From Chryseosolibacter indicum (GTDB lineage Bacteria; Bacteroidota; Bacteroidia; Cytophagales; Cyclobacteriaceae), in contig NZ_JAHESD010000001.1 of assembly GCF_018598585.1 (NCBI RefSeq), forward strand, positions 124,001-188,000: a stretch of 64,000 bases of DNA, in the 5' to 3' direction. The translations under genes and the position numbers were made by a program. Positions 28,491-36,117 of the stretch are shown here, in pieces. Each line of letters begins with the position of its first letter. The stretch's first letter is position 1. Below the pieces are notes generated by a model. It saw only the letters and a list, made by a program, of their open reading frames with translations, had not been told where the DNA came from and searched no databases.

Positions 28491-29867
28491 ATGGAAGACA
28501 TTAAAGATCAAAATAACACCAGACGTGATTTTATTAAGAAGTCAGTATTGGCTACTGCGGGAGCATATTTAGGATCGCTTTCATTTAGCCCAAAAAGTTA
28601 TGCTAACATTCTTGGTGCAAATGATAAAGTAAGAATCGGCGTTGTTGGATTTTCTGATCGTTTTAAAACTTCACTCTTGCCTGCATTCAAGGCTAGTTAC
28701 CAGGAGTTAAACTTCGATATTGTAGCTGTATCTGATATTTGGAAAGTAAGGAGGGAAGAAGGACAGCTGTATTTGAAAGAGCAATTTGCTCATGATATTA
28801 AAGCCTTCAGGAACAACGAAGAATTATATGATTCGAAATCAGTAGATGCCGTAATAATCAGTACAGCAGATTTTCAGCATGCGCTGCATGCAATAGAGGC
28901 CGTTAAGGCAGGATGTGATGCTTATGTCGAAAAGCCTTTTGCAGAGACAATGGAGGATAATCGTGCTGCGCTGAAGGCTATTAAAGAGTCAAAGCGAATA
29001 ATTCAGATAGGATCGCAAAGAAGAAGCGGCACCAATTATCACGCCGCTGCAGACTTTATTAAAAGTGGTAAGTTTGGACCTATAACTATGGTAGAACTTA
29101 CATGGAACGTTAACCAACCGGGACGTTGGCGACGCCCGGGGCTTGTTGAAAAAATGCGAGAGGCAGATACTGATTGGAAGCGTTTCTTAATGAACAGGCC
29201 TTTTGAAGCTTTTGATGCACGTAAGCATCTTGAATATCGGTTATTCTGGCCATATTCCTCAGGGCAACCAGGGCAGTGGATGAGCCATCAGATTGATACA
29301 GTACATTGGTTCACGGGATTAAAACATCCTCGTAGTGTAGTTGCCAATGGAGGGATTTACATGTGGAGGGATGGCAGGAAGAACTGGGATACAATGACAG
29401 CCGTGTTTGATTATGGTCCAGCAGATGATTTGACATCTGGTTTCCAGGTAACCTTTGCTTCCAGGATGCATAATGGAGATGAAAATCCTAAAGAGATTTA
29501 TTACTCCAATGGTGGAGAGTTGAATCTTAATACCAATATGGTGACTCCAACTGGCGGGCTTCAGCTGCATCATGCACAAGCGATGAATATGCAGGCTAAT
29601 CTTTTGCCTACACAAAGTCTCGCTGCTAATTCTGTGAAAACTGTTTCATCTGCTAATACAGGAGGGGATGTTACTACTACAGCACATATGCGGAATTGGA
29701 TGGAATGTGTTAGAAGCAAAAAGGAAACAAATGCACCTGTTGAAGCAGGTTATTCTCATTCTATTGCCTGTATTATGACGAATGCAGCTGCAAGAACAGG
29801 AGAAAAGGTTGTGTTTGATGAGAAGAAACAGGAAGTTATGGCTGGAAATAAAGTGTTTAAGTATTAA
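28491..29867 (+). CDS. Gfo/Idh/MocA oxidoreductase with Tat-type signal
   Basis: 458 residues. The N-terminus TRRDFIKKSVLATAGAYLG is a twin-arginine signal, so the enzyme is exported folded with its cofactor. Rossmann fold: VRIGVVGFSDRFK, then SVDAVIISTADFQHALHAIEAVKAGCDAYVEKPF with the conserved EKP. The C-terminal domain has GQWMSHQIDTVHWFTG with the conserved His residues. Such Bacteroidota enzymes oxidise sugars or glycosides with bound NAD(P) in the periplasm. Neighbouring DUF1080 and DUF6807 genes, 17 and 6 bp away, make a tight operon. Substrate unknown. Confidence 0.9.
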   Translation: MEDIKDQNNTRRDFIKKSVLATAGAYLGSLSFSPKSYANILGANDKVRIGVVGFSDRFKTSLLPAFKASYQELNFDIVAVSDIWKVRREEGQLYLKEQFAHDIKAFRNNEELYDSKSVDAVIISTADFQHALHAIEAVKAGCDAYVEKPFAETMEDNRAALKAIKESKRIIQIGSQRRSGTNYHAAADFIKSGKFGPITMVELTWNVNQPGRWRRPGLVEKMREADTDWKRFLMNRPFEAFDARKHLEYRLFWPYSSGQPGQWMSHQIDTVHWFTGLKHPRSVVANGGIYMWRDGRKNWDTMTAVFDYGPADDLTSGFQVTFASRMHNGDENPKEIYYSNGGELNLNTNMVTPTGGLQLHHAQAMNMQANLLPTQSLAANSVKTVSSANTGGDVTTTAHMRNWMECVRSKKETNAPVEAGYSHSIACIMTNAAARTGEKVVFDEKKQEVMAGNKVFKY

Positions 29868-29873
29868 GAAACT

Positions 29874-30899
29874 GTGAGAAGCATCATCGTAATATTTCTT
29901 CTCCTAAAGGTATTACCTACTCATGCGCAGAAGGGGTTCTCATTTGTTGATAGAGAAATTCAAAAGAAGGTTGATATTCTTCACAATGGAAAGCTTATTA
30001 CTTCCTATTGTTATTTTGACTCTACAGAGAAGCCCATTCTTTTTCCTGTAAAGACCCTTAATGGTGTTACTATAACCAGGGGTTATCCGATTGCGCCGAG
30101 AGCTGGAGAAAGGACAGATCATCCCCACCATACAGGTATCTGGTTTAATTACGAGAGCGTAAATGGGCTAGATTTTTGGAACAATAGTTTTGCCATTCCT
30201 GAGGAGCGTAAACATCGGTATGGGTCTATACGCCATGTCAGTATCCTTGATAAGTCTATTAAAAAAGAAAGGGCATTTCTTAAAACTAAGTCTAACTGGG
30301 TAGATCAGAAGGGTAATGTTCTGCTGGAAGAGATTACAGAGTTTACATTTAGTAATAAGAATGGAGTTTTGGTAATTGATCGTGCAGCAACACTTACGGC
30401 TAAAATGAGTGAAGTAGTTTTTAAAGATGTTAAGGATGGAATGATTGCCATAAGGGTAGCCAGAGAGTTAGAGATGCCCTCTTTACAACAGGATAAGTTC
30501 GTTGATGCTATGGGAAATGTGACAGACGTACCTCTATTGAATAATAAAGGCGTTACAGGTGTTTATATAAATAAAGAAGGTGTAAAAGGTGATGACGTTT
30601 GGGGTAAACGTTCTGCATGGACTTATTTAACAGGTGAAAAAGAAGGCGTAACAATTAGCATCGGTATAATCGATCATCCAAAAAATATTGGTTACCCTAC
30701 CTACTGGCATGCGCGAGGTTATGGGTTATTTGCTGCCAATCCGTTAGGACAAAAGGTTTTTAGTAATGGCAAAGAAGAAATGAGTCTTAGACTGACAGAG
30801 AATAAGTCCATTACCTTTAAATATAGATTTGCTATTAAGGAAGGATCGGTCATTAAGGCCGAGGAAATGAATCAATTATCAAGTGATTTTTTGAAGTAA
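29874..30899 (+). CDS. DUF6807 (PmoA-like) exported protein
   Basis: 341 residues, GTG start 6 bp after the previous stop. Signal peptide (IIVIFLLLKVLPTHAQ). Recognisable by GYPIAPRAGERTDHPHHTGIWFNYESVNGLDFW near residue 65-95. The HPHHTGIW block is the family hallmark and rich in potential metal or substrate ligands. Later GVTISIGIIDHPKN and YPTYWHARGYGLFAANPLG also match. DUF6807 proteins are frequent in polysaccharide and glycoside loci of Bacteroidota and Planctomycetota, without a firm activity known to me. Last gene of the operon, convergent with the LacI-type gene 22 bp away. Confidence 0.85.
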   Translation: MRSIIVIFLLLKVLPTHAQKGFSFVDREIQKKVDILHNGKLITSYCYFDSTEKPILFPVKTLNGVTITRGYPIAPRAGERTDHPHHTGIWFNYESVNGLDFWNNSFAIPEERKHRYGSIRHVSILDKSIKKERAFLKTKSNWVDQKGNVLLEEITEFTFSNKNGVLVIDRAATLTAKMSEVVFKDVKDGMIAIRVARELEMPSLQQDKFVDAMGNVTDVPLLNNKGVTGVYINKEGVKGDDVWGKRSAWTYLTGEKEGVTISIGIIDHPKNIGYPTYWHARGYGLFAANPLGQKVFSNGKEEMSLRLTENKSITFKYRFAIKEGSVIKAEEMNQLSSDFLK

Positions 30900-30920
30900 C
30901 ATATTCTACCCTTTGCTATC

Positions 30921-31946
30921 TTAAAGTTGTGGTTGTTTTTGTGTTGACTCACGAATAATTAATTTGCTTTTTACAATCCGCTTTTCTGGTTTTAATTCAG
31001 GGTGACGAATTTGATTTATTAAAACTTCTGCTGCAGCCATTCCTATGTCATAAGCGGGATGGTCAATACTACTCAGAGAGGGTTCGACAAAACGGGAAAT
31101 GTTTTCATTATTGAATCCAAGTATAGCAATGTCATCAGGAATTCGAAGTCCGCTTTTTTTCAGGATGTGCATCATCTCTACAGCAGCGAAATCATTAATG
31201 GCAAATACAGCATCCGGTCGTTGCGGTAGATTCAGCAGATAGCGTGTGTATTCTTCAACCTTATCACTTTTATAACTTGAATGTATAATGTAAGAGTCTT
31301 GTACCTCAATGTTATGTTGTTTTAAGGCGTCCAGGTAGCCGTGCAATCTGTTCTTACTATTATTCAAATGGTGAGGACCAGCAACGTAAGCGATCCGTTT
31401 ACAACCTTGAGAAATAAGATGATTTGTACCTTCGAATGCAATTTCGTGGTTATTGGTAATGATCTGAGAAGTTTCAAGGTCTTCTGAAATCCTGTCAAAA
31501 AACACCATAGGAATACCCTTTTGCTGGAGCGCAGCGAAGTGTTCAGATTGATCAGTCTCATGTGATACGGAAATGATAACGCCATCTACTCTTCCGGACA
31601 TAAGTGAGTGGATATTCTTCTTTTCGATGATGTAGGATTCATCGGATTGGCAGATCATAACGTTCATTCCTGCCATGTCAGCACGTTTTTGAATACCACC
31701 TGTAGCACGAGCAAAAAAGCCATTAACTGTTTCTGGAATGATTACTCCAATTGTATTGGTTCTTTGTTGCTTTAGATTTATAGCTAAAGCATTAGGTTCA
31801 TAATTAAGAGATCTTGCCAGTTCAATTATCTTCTTCTTTGTGTCAGGGTGAATATCAGTGCGACCACATAAGGCGCGGGATACAGTTGATTTTGATATAC
31901 CCAATGTTTTGGCAATATCCTTAATTGTGACAAGTTTCTTTTCCAT
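30921..31946 (-). CDS. LacI-family transcriptional regulator
   Basis: 341 residues. HTH at about 5-30 (TIKDIAKTLGISKSTVSRAL), hinge region with YEPNALAINLKQQRTN at about 50-65, then the periplasmic-binding-like effector domain (NTIGVIIPETVNGFFA ... AVFAINDFAAVEMMHILKKSGLRIPDDIAILGFNN). Length and domains are complete. It likely binds a sugar-type effector and represses nearby carbohydrate genes; the convergent operon at 25963-30899 is the obvious candidate, though this is inference. A -7 box lies five bases upstream of the start codon, so the leader is very short. Confidence 0.92.
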   Translation of the reverse strand: MEKKLVTIKDIAKTLGISKSTVSRALCGRTDIHPDTKKKIIELARSLNYEPNALAINLKQQRTNTIGVIIPETVNGFFARATGGIQKRADMAGMNVMICQSDESYIIEKKNIHSLMSGRVDGVIISVSHETDQSEHFAALQQKGIPMVFFDRISEDLETSQIITNNHEIAFEGTNHLISQGCKRIAYVAGPHHLNNSKNRLHGYLDALKQHNIEVQDSYIIHSSYKSDKVEEYTRYLLNLPQRPDAVFAINDFAAVEMMHILKKSGLRIPDDIAILGFNNENISRFVEPSLSSIDHPAYDIGMAAAEVLINQIRHPELKPEKRIVKSKLIIRESTQKQPQL

Positions 31947-31950
31947 TCAT

Positions 31951-31958
31951 CAAAGATA
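31951..31958 (-). promoter_or_regulatory. -7 element of the LacI-type gene
   Basis: Reads TATCTTTG on the minus strand, a full match to TANNTTTG, directly upstream of the ATG at 31946. No clear -33 box. A tcccggga palindrome lies about 16 bp further upstream and could be part of an autoregulatory site. Confidence 0.45.
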
Positions 31959-32062
31959 TCCTTTTATACCATATCCCGGGAACGGTCTCGAAAATTTTTG
32001 TTGTTACCGAATAGATTTTATGAAATAAAATGCTGAAAATTATACATATCAAACGATAAAGT

Positions 32063-32671
32063 ATGAGTTTACACGTATCATTAGCTCGTTTACAGGCACA
32101 CCCTAGTGAAGTTAAATTCCCGGGAAATACTCCGGTTCAAAACGATATGGAGTCACTGTTTAACAGGGTGATTGGCAATAGTGATTATGATGCCTTTCAA
32201 ATGTTGTTCTTGAAAATGTATTCACCATTGTGTCAATTCTGTGTAAAATTTGTAGGTGTAAACGAGGTAGCGGAAGAACTTGTTAGTGATGTGTTTTATA
32301 CGATCTGGAAAAACCGAGACCGCATCATTGTAGCGTCGCCCAAGGCTTATCTGTTTACAGCAGTGCGCAATAGGGGTTATGACTACTTGAGAAAAGTAAA
32401 AAGATCTGAGTGGTGTGATTTAGAGAGAGCATCGGATGTAACGGATAGTAAGGACAGCGGGGATGGTTTAATTGAAAAAGAGCTGATCGAACAAATCGAC
32501 TGCGCAGTGGCAAGTCTTCCTAAACAATGTCGTTTGATATTTGAATTAAGCAGAGATCATGGAATGAAGTACAAGGAAATAGCCTCTATGCTTAATATTG
32601 GTGTAAAGACAGTCGAAACTCAAATTGGGCGAGCCTTAAAGCATCTGCGTAAAACCATACCTATTAATTAG
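32063..32671 (+). CDS. RNA polymerase ECF sigma factor, Bacteroidota type
   Basis: 202 residues. Region 2 at about 35-100 (DYDAFQMLFLKMYSPLCQFCVKF; VAEELVSDVFYTIWKNRD; AYLFTAVRNRGYDYLRK) and region 4 at about 145-195 (LPKQCRLIFELSRDHGMKYKEIASMLNIGVKTVETQIGRALKHLR). These are typical of the Bacteroidota FecI-like subgroup. About 30 residues precede region 2, so the true start may be an internal ATG (32149). The next gene encodes what looks like only the cytoplasmic part of a FecR-type anti-sigma factor. No TonB receptor or SusCD pair follows, unlike the usual arrangement. Confidence 0.92.
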   Translation: MSLHVSLARLQAHPSEVKFPGNTPVQNDMESLFNRVIGNSDYDAFQMLFLKMYSPLCQFCVKFVGVNEVAEELVSDVFYTIWKNRDRIIVASPKAYLFTAVRNRGYDYLRKVKRSEWCDLERASDVTDSKDSGDGLIEKELIEQIDCAVASLPKQCRLIFELSRDHGMKYKEIASMLNIGVKTVETQIGRALKHLRKTIPIN

Positions 32672-32738
32672 GTATTCTAAAAAATCTATTAATATTTCTT
32701 TTGGATTAAGGGTAATACCCTGCAACTTCGTCTTTTCT

Positions 32739-32984
32739 ATGTATCAAGTGCAGATGAAAAGACTAACAAATCATCAATGGTCCCTGCTGGGGAAATATCT
32801 AAAAGATGAAGCTACGCCTGCCGATCTGGTACAAATCGAAACTTTGTTTGAACAATTTCCGGGATTAAAAGAAGAGGTATTACATTTGAATGTAAAACCA
32901 AATAATCAGAGCACTTCGGACTTTGATGCTGAGAGGGCTCTGAAGAAAATGCATGAGCGCTTTAAAAGAGAAAATTTAATATAA
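32739..32984 (+). CDS. Stand-alone anti-sigma domain, truncated FecR-like
   Basis: 81 residues. The pattern LLGKYLKDEATPADLVQIETLFEQFPGLKEEV followed by FDAERALKKMHERFKRE matches the cytoplasmic N-terminal domain of FecR-like anti-sigma factors (LLxKYLxGEATPxE..., then the DxxxAxxKxxxR helix). The chain stops just where the transmembrane helix and periplasmic FecR domain would begin, with a clean stop and no remnant downstream. The next gene starts 24 bp later. It follows the ECF gene by 68 bp, the usual place for its anti-sigma partner. Either a soluble anti-sigma factor or a degenerate one. Could start at the second Met. Confidence 0.65.
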   Translation: MYQVQMKRLTNHQWSLLGKYLKDEATPADLVQIETLFEQFPGLKEEVLHLNVKPNNQSTSDFDAERALKKMHERFKRENLI

Positions 32985-33007
32985 CCTCTAAAATCCACAT
33001 CTAATCA

Positions 33008-33826
33008 ATGAAAAAAGATTTATTCAACATTCAGGGACAAACTGCGATTATAACAGGAGGAACCGGTGTACTTGGAAGTGCAATGGCTCAAGGTTTAGCC
33101 GATGCAGGAGTTAACACCGTTATTCTAGGAAGACGAAAGGATGCAGGTGAAGAAGTTGTAAAAGCAATTGAATCGAAAGGTAAGAAAGCTTCATTTATCC
33201 AAGCTGACGTTTTAAGCGAGGCGGATCTGCTTGCTGCTAAAGAACAAGTCCTTAAAACGTTTGGAAGTATTGATATTCTCTTAAATGCAGCCGGAGGTAA
33301 TATGGCCGGAGCAGTGATAGCTCCCGAAAAAACTTTCTTCGATTTACAAATGTCCGAATTTGAGAAGGTTGTTGACCTTAATTTAACAGGTACAGTTTTA
33401 CCTACTAAGATCTTTTCTGAAGAGATGGCAAAAAGAAAGAAAGGGGTTGTAATTAACATTGCTTCCATGGCATCATATAGACCGATTACACGTGTTGTTG
33501 GTTACGCTGCCGCAAAGGCTGCCGTGATGAACTTCACAGAATGGCTTGCTATTGAAATGGCTAAAAAGTTTGGAGAGGGTATTCGTGTAAATGGTATTGC
33601 TCCCGGATTCTTCCTCACAGAACAAAACAGATCACTTCTTACTAATCCTGATGGAAGTTATACCGCGAGGGGAGAAGCAGCGATACGCCACACGCCATTT
33701 GGAAGATTTGGAGCTCCCGATGAATTAATAGGTGCATTGTTATTCCTATGTTCTGATGCTTCTAAATTCGTAACAGGGGTTACTATTCCTGTAGATGGTG
33801 GTTTCAACGTGTTTTGTGGGGTTTAG
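33008..33826 (+). CDS. SDR family oxidoreductase (D-mannonate oxidoreductase-like)
   Basis: 272 residues. Classical SDR motifs: TGGTGVLG cofactor site near 17-24, NAAGG near 97, catalytic Ser near 150 (INIASMAS), YAAAK (Tyr and Lys near 165-169), and a PGFFLTEQNRSLLTNPDG loop after the catalytic helix. That loop, with RHTPFGRFGAPDEL following, resembles SDRs annotated as D-mannonate/fructuronate oxidoreductases in Bacteroidota. That assignment is tentative because no other hexuronate genes are present. NAD(P)-dependent, cytosolic. It starts 24 bp after the anti-sigma gene and ends at a strong terminator. Confidence 0.85.
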   Translation: MKKDLFNIQGQTAIITGGTGVLGSAMAQGLADAGVNTVILGRRKDAGEEVVKAIESKGKKASFIQADVLSEADLLAAKEQVLKTFGSIDILLNAAGGNMAGAVIAPEKTFFDLQMSEFEKVVDLNLTGTVLPTKIFSEEMAKRKKGVVINIASMASYRPITRVVGYAAAKAAVMNFTEWLAIEMAKKFGEGIRVNGIAPGFFLTEQNRSLLTNPDGSYTARGEAAIRHTPFGRFGAPDELIGALLFLCSDASKFVTGVTIPVDGGFNVFCGV

Positions 33827-33862
33827 CCCTCTTATATTCCTTTTAAAGTTATCCAATCTATA

Positions 33863-33897
33863 AAATCTGCTAGGTCATTGAATAGCAGATTTTTTTA
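33863..33897 (+). terminator. Intrinsic terminator after the SDR gene
   Basis: Perfect 10-bp stem aaatctgcta/tagcagattt (33863-33872 with 33883-33892), 10-nt loop, continuing into a T-run. Ends the sigma/anti-sigma/SDR unit. Confidence 0.9.
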
Positions 33898-34065
33898 TTT
33901 AAAAAGCTGTCCTTGGGTACTTTACATGCCCGAGATCTGAATACGAGATAAACTTTTATTCATAATATTAAGTTATTAACACGCATCCATACTGCATTTA
34001 ATAAATTAGCGGTATCTTTATTTGTATTATAGTGGCTTCAGGCCGCATTTTTTTAAGCAATTACA

Positions 34066-35271
34066 GTGACTTTTAGAGATTTTGATTTTGACGAGCGATT
34101 GCTCGAAGGCCTTGATGCCATAGGTTTTGATAAACCCACCCCAATTCAGGAAAAAACCATTCCGCTTGCTTTAGCAGGACATGATCTGATTGCCTGTGCC
34201 CAAACCGGTACAGGGAAGACAGCTGCCTATATTCTTCCTATTATTAATAAATTAATTAAAACAGAAAATAGGCATCTCAATACGTTAATTATTGCACCTA
34301 CACGAGAGCTCGCATTACAAATTGATCAACAGGTTGAAGGCCTGGGATATTTTGTTGGTGTAAGCTCAATCTCAATTTTTGGAGGTAACGACGGCGCCAC
34401 CTGGGATCAGCAGCGCAAAGCGATGGAAAGTGGTGCTGATATAATTATTGCCACACCAGGAAGGCTAATTTCGTTTATTGCATCTGGTAAAATTGATTTT
34501 AGCCATCTTGAACATTTAATTCTAGATGAGGCAGACCGAATGCTGGACATGGGATTCTATGATGATATTGTTCGGATTATCAGTTCGCTTCCTAAGAAAA
34601 GACAAACATTGCTCTTCTCAGCGACAATGCCTCCTAAAATCAGAGCACTCGCGTCTAAAATATTAACCAATCCACAAGAAGTAAATATCGCGGTATCAAA
34701 ACCTGCGGAAGGTATTCAGCAGCAAGCCTATGTGGTTTATGATGCTCAGAAGCCAACGTTATTAAGACATATACTTTCCAGTTCTGATGACCAAAGCATT
34801 ATCATCTTTTCAAACTCAAAGGAGAATGTAAAGAAGCTGGGTTATGAGATTTCAAAAGCTGGCGTATCAGTTAAAGCGTTTCATTCAGATCTTGAACAAA
34901 GTGAACGTGAGGCGATATTAAATCAATTCAGGAACAGACAACTTCAGGTTCTTATTGGTACTGATATCCTTGCCAGGGGAATTGATGTTGAGGGGATAGG
35001 ACTTGTTATTAATTATGAGACCCCTTTGGACGCCGAAGATTATATCCATAGAATTGGAAGAACTGCGCGTGCGCAAAAAACAGGGACAGCGATTACGTTT
35101 ATTAATGAGAAGGATCAGAACAAGTTTGTTCGAATAGAAAAATTGATAGGTAAAGAAATATCTAAACTTCCATTACCTACAGAAATTGGAGAGGGGCCAG
35201 TCTTTAATCCTGTATTGAAGAAAAGCAGACCTTTTAACAAAAGAAGAAACTTCAAAAAAAAGACCAAATAG
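34066..35271 (+). CDS. DEAD-box RNA helicase (RhlE-like)
   Basis: 401 residues, start GTG at 34066. Q-motif (GFDKPTPIQEKTIP), motif I AQTGTGKT, Ia PTREL, Ib TPGR, II DEAD in LDEADRMLD, III SAT, then helicase C-terminal motifs (IIFSNSKENVKKL; GTDILARGIDVEGIGLVINYETP; HRIGRTAR). A short basic tail (KKSRPFNKRRNFKKKTK) probably helps RNA binding. Complete length for the compact RhlE/RhlB-type group. ATP-dependent RNA unwinding, in cold adaptation, ribosome assembly or mRNA decay; which of these cannot be told. Probably transcribed alone. Confidence 0.95.
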   Translation: MTFRDFDFDERLLEGLDAIGFDKPTPIQEKTIPLALAGHDLIACAQTGTGKTAAYILPIINKLIKTENRHLNTLIIAPTRELALQIDQQVEGLGYFVGVSSISIFGGNDGATWDQQRKAMESGADIIIATPGRLISFIASGKIDFSHLEHLILDEADRMLDMGFYDDIVRIISSLPKKRQTLLFSATMPPKIRALASKILTNPQEVNIAVSKPAEGIQQQAYVVYDAQKPTLLRHILSSSDDQSIIIFSNSKENVKKLGYEISKAGVSVKAFHSDLEQSEREAILNQFRNRQLQVLIGTDILARGIDVEGIGLVINYETPLDAEDYIHRIGRTARAQKTGTAITFINEKDQNKFVRIEKLIGKEISKLPLPTEIGEGPVFNPVLKKSRPFNKRRNFKKKTK

Positions 35272-35327
35272 AGGTAAACCGTGAGAACATTAGATAAGAG
35301 ACGCAGTAAGTATAACTTCTGTTTTAT

Positions 35328-35381
35328 GTAATGTTTTTTGGTGTGTTAAACGGCCCATCAACACCTTGCCATAAACATTAC
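35328..35381. repeat. Nested inverted repeat between convergent genes
   Basis: Outer arms gtaatgttt (35328-35336) and aaacattac (35373-35381) are perfect reverse complements. A second pair ggtgt/acacc (within 35340-35365) sits inside. The folded RNA would be a long branched or bulged hairpin. It lies between the helicase gene and the convergent minus-strand genes; there is no T-run, so it is not a standard terminator. Confidence 0.5.
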
Positions 35382-35436
35382 GTCGTTTTCGCAAAAGCTA
35401 GACAAACTTCGTCTCCACCAGATATTCCTTCGAAAA

Positions 35437-35781
35437 CTATAACGTTTCTCTTAGTTGATTTTTTGTGTGTTCCATTTTGTGCTTATCGTTGGCATTCCAG
35501 ATGTACATGATTACACCGACGATTAAATAGAAACCTGCTACAATTGCAAACCCTGCAAACTCGTTGTTCATTGATTGATTAATTGCGACTGCTGCAGTAA
35601 TACTAATGAATAACAAGAATAACAAAGAGCAGAAAACTACTACTGCCATTTTAAGAAGGCTTGCCATTGCTTCCTGCGCATCTTCTTTGATATTTTCTTT
35701 GAGGTGCTTTACTTCCTGCTTCGCGTAACGGAAGGGAGCTATAACAGCACCTGCTGCTTTATAGAATAAATCCATTGCCAT
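35437..35781 (-). CDS. Small membrane protein, phage-holin/YqjE-like
   Basis: 114 residues. An amphipathic N-terminus with many Lys/Glu (residues 18-40) is followed by two hydrophobic segments at about 42-65 and 74-95, and a charged C-terminus. This is the layout of the YqjE / holin-X-like family, which usually accompanies YtxH-domain proteins in stress operons. The YtxH gene here is immediately upstream, 2 bp from this gene, so they form one transcript. No phage genes are near, so the holin label should not be taken literally. Probable inner membrane location. Confidence 0.65.
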   Translation of the reverse strand: MAMDLFYKAAGAVIAPFRYAKQEVKHLKENIKEDAQEAMASLLKMAVVVFCSLLFLLFISITAAVAINQSMNNEFAGFAIVAGFYLIVGVIMYIWNANDKHKMEHTKNQLRETL

Positions 35782-35783
35782 AG

Positions 35784-36008
35784 TTATGATGATAAAGTAT
35801 AACGTTCTACAGGATCAACGGAAGTGGTTGAAACAAGCCCATCTTCCTGTAATTTTTTGAGTTGTTTTTTGGCCAGAGCCTGATCAATCATACGATCAGC
35901 TTCTTCTCTGATTCTTCTCCGGGTAACTCTTCCCGACTCCGGTGCAATCAATAATCCAAGGACGACACCCATCCCAATTCCTAAAACAAACATAAAACTC
36001 GTCTTCAT
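35784..36008 (-). CDS. YtxH domain-containing small protein
   Basis: 74 residues from the ATG at 36008; a further 14 codons upstream read as unlikely leader. One N-terminal hydrophobic helix with glycine spacing (MFVLGIGMGVVLGLLIAP) is followed at once by ESGRVTRRRIREEADRMIDQALAK. The GxxxGxLxAPxSG pattern is the YtxH signature. Such proteins are small, membrane-anchored and often induced by general stress. Overlaps nothing, and is 2 bp from its downstream partner. Confidence 0.8.
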   Translation of the reverse strand: MKTSFMFVLGIGMGVVLGLLIAPESGRVTRRRIREEADRMIDQALAKKQLKKLQEDGLVSTTSVDPVERYTLSS

Positions 36009-36117
36009 GTTTCTGCACTTTTGAATATTATTACTTATTAACGTACACAATACGTCATAATAATTGTATGCCGACTTGGGAGGAAAACTTTACACACCAT
36101 AAAAAATCTATGTGAAA

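Noticed and set aside
32739-33826. Frameshift joining the anti-sigma domain to a downstream FecR domain
   Set aside because: The DNA after the stop is a 24-bp gap and then a complete SDR gene; no FecR or transmembrane sequence is present in any frame.
35437-35781. Possible prophage remnant, from the holin-like small protein
   Set aside because: The gene pairs with a YtxH stress gene and no other phage gene is near; holin-like folds are common in chromosomal stress operons.
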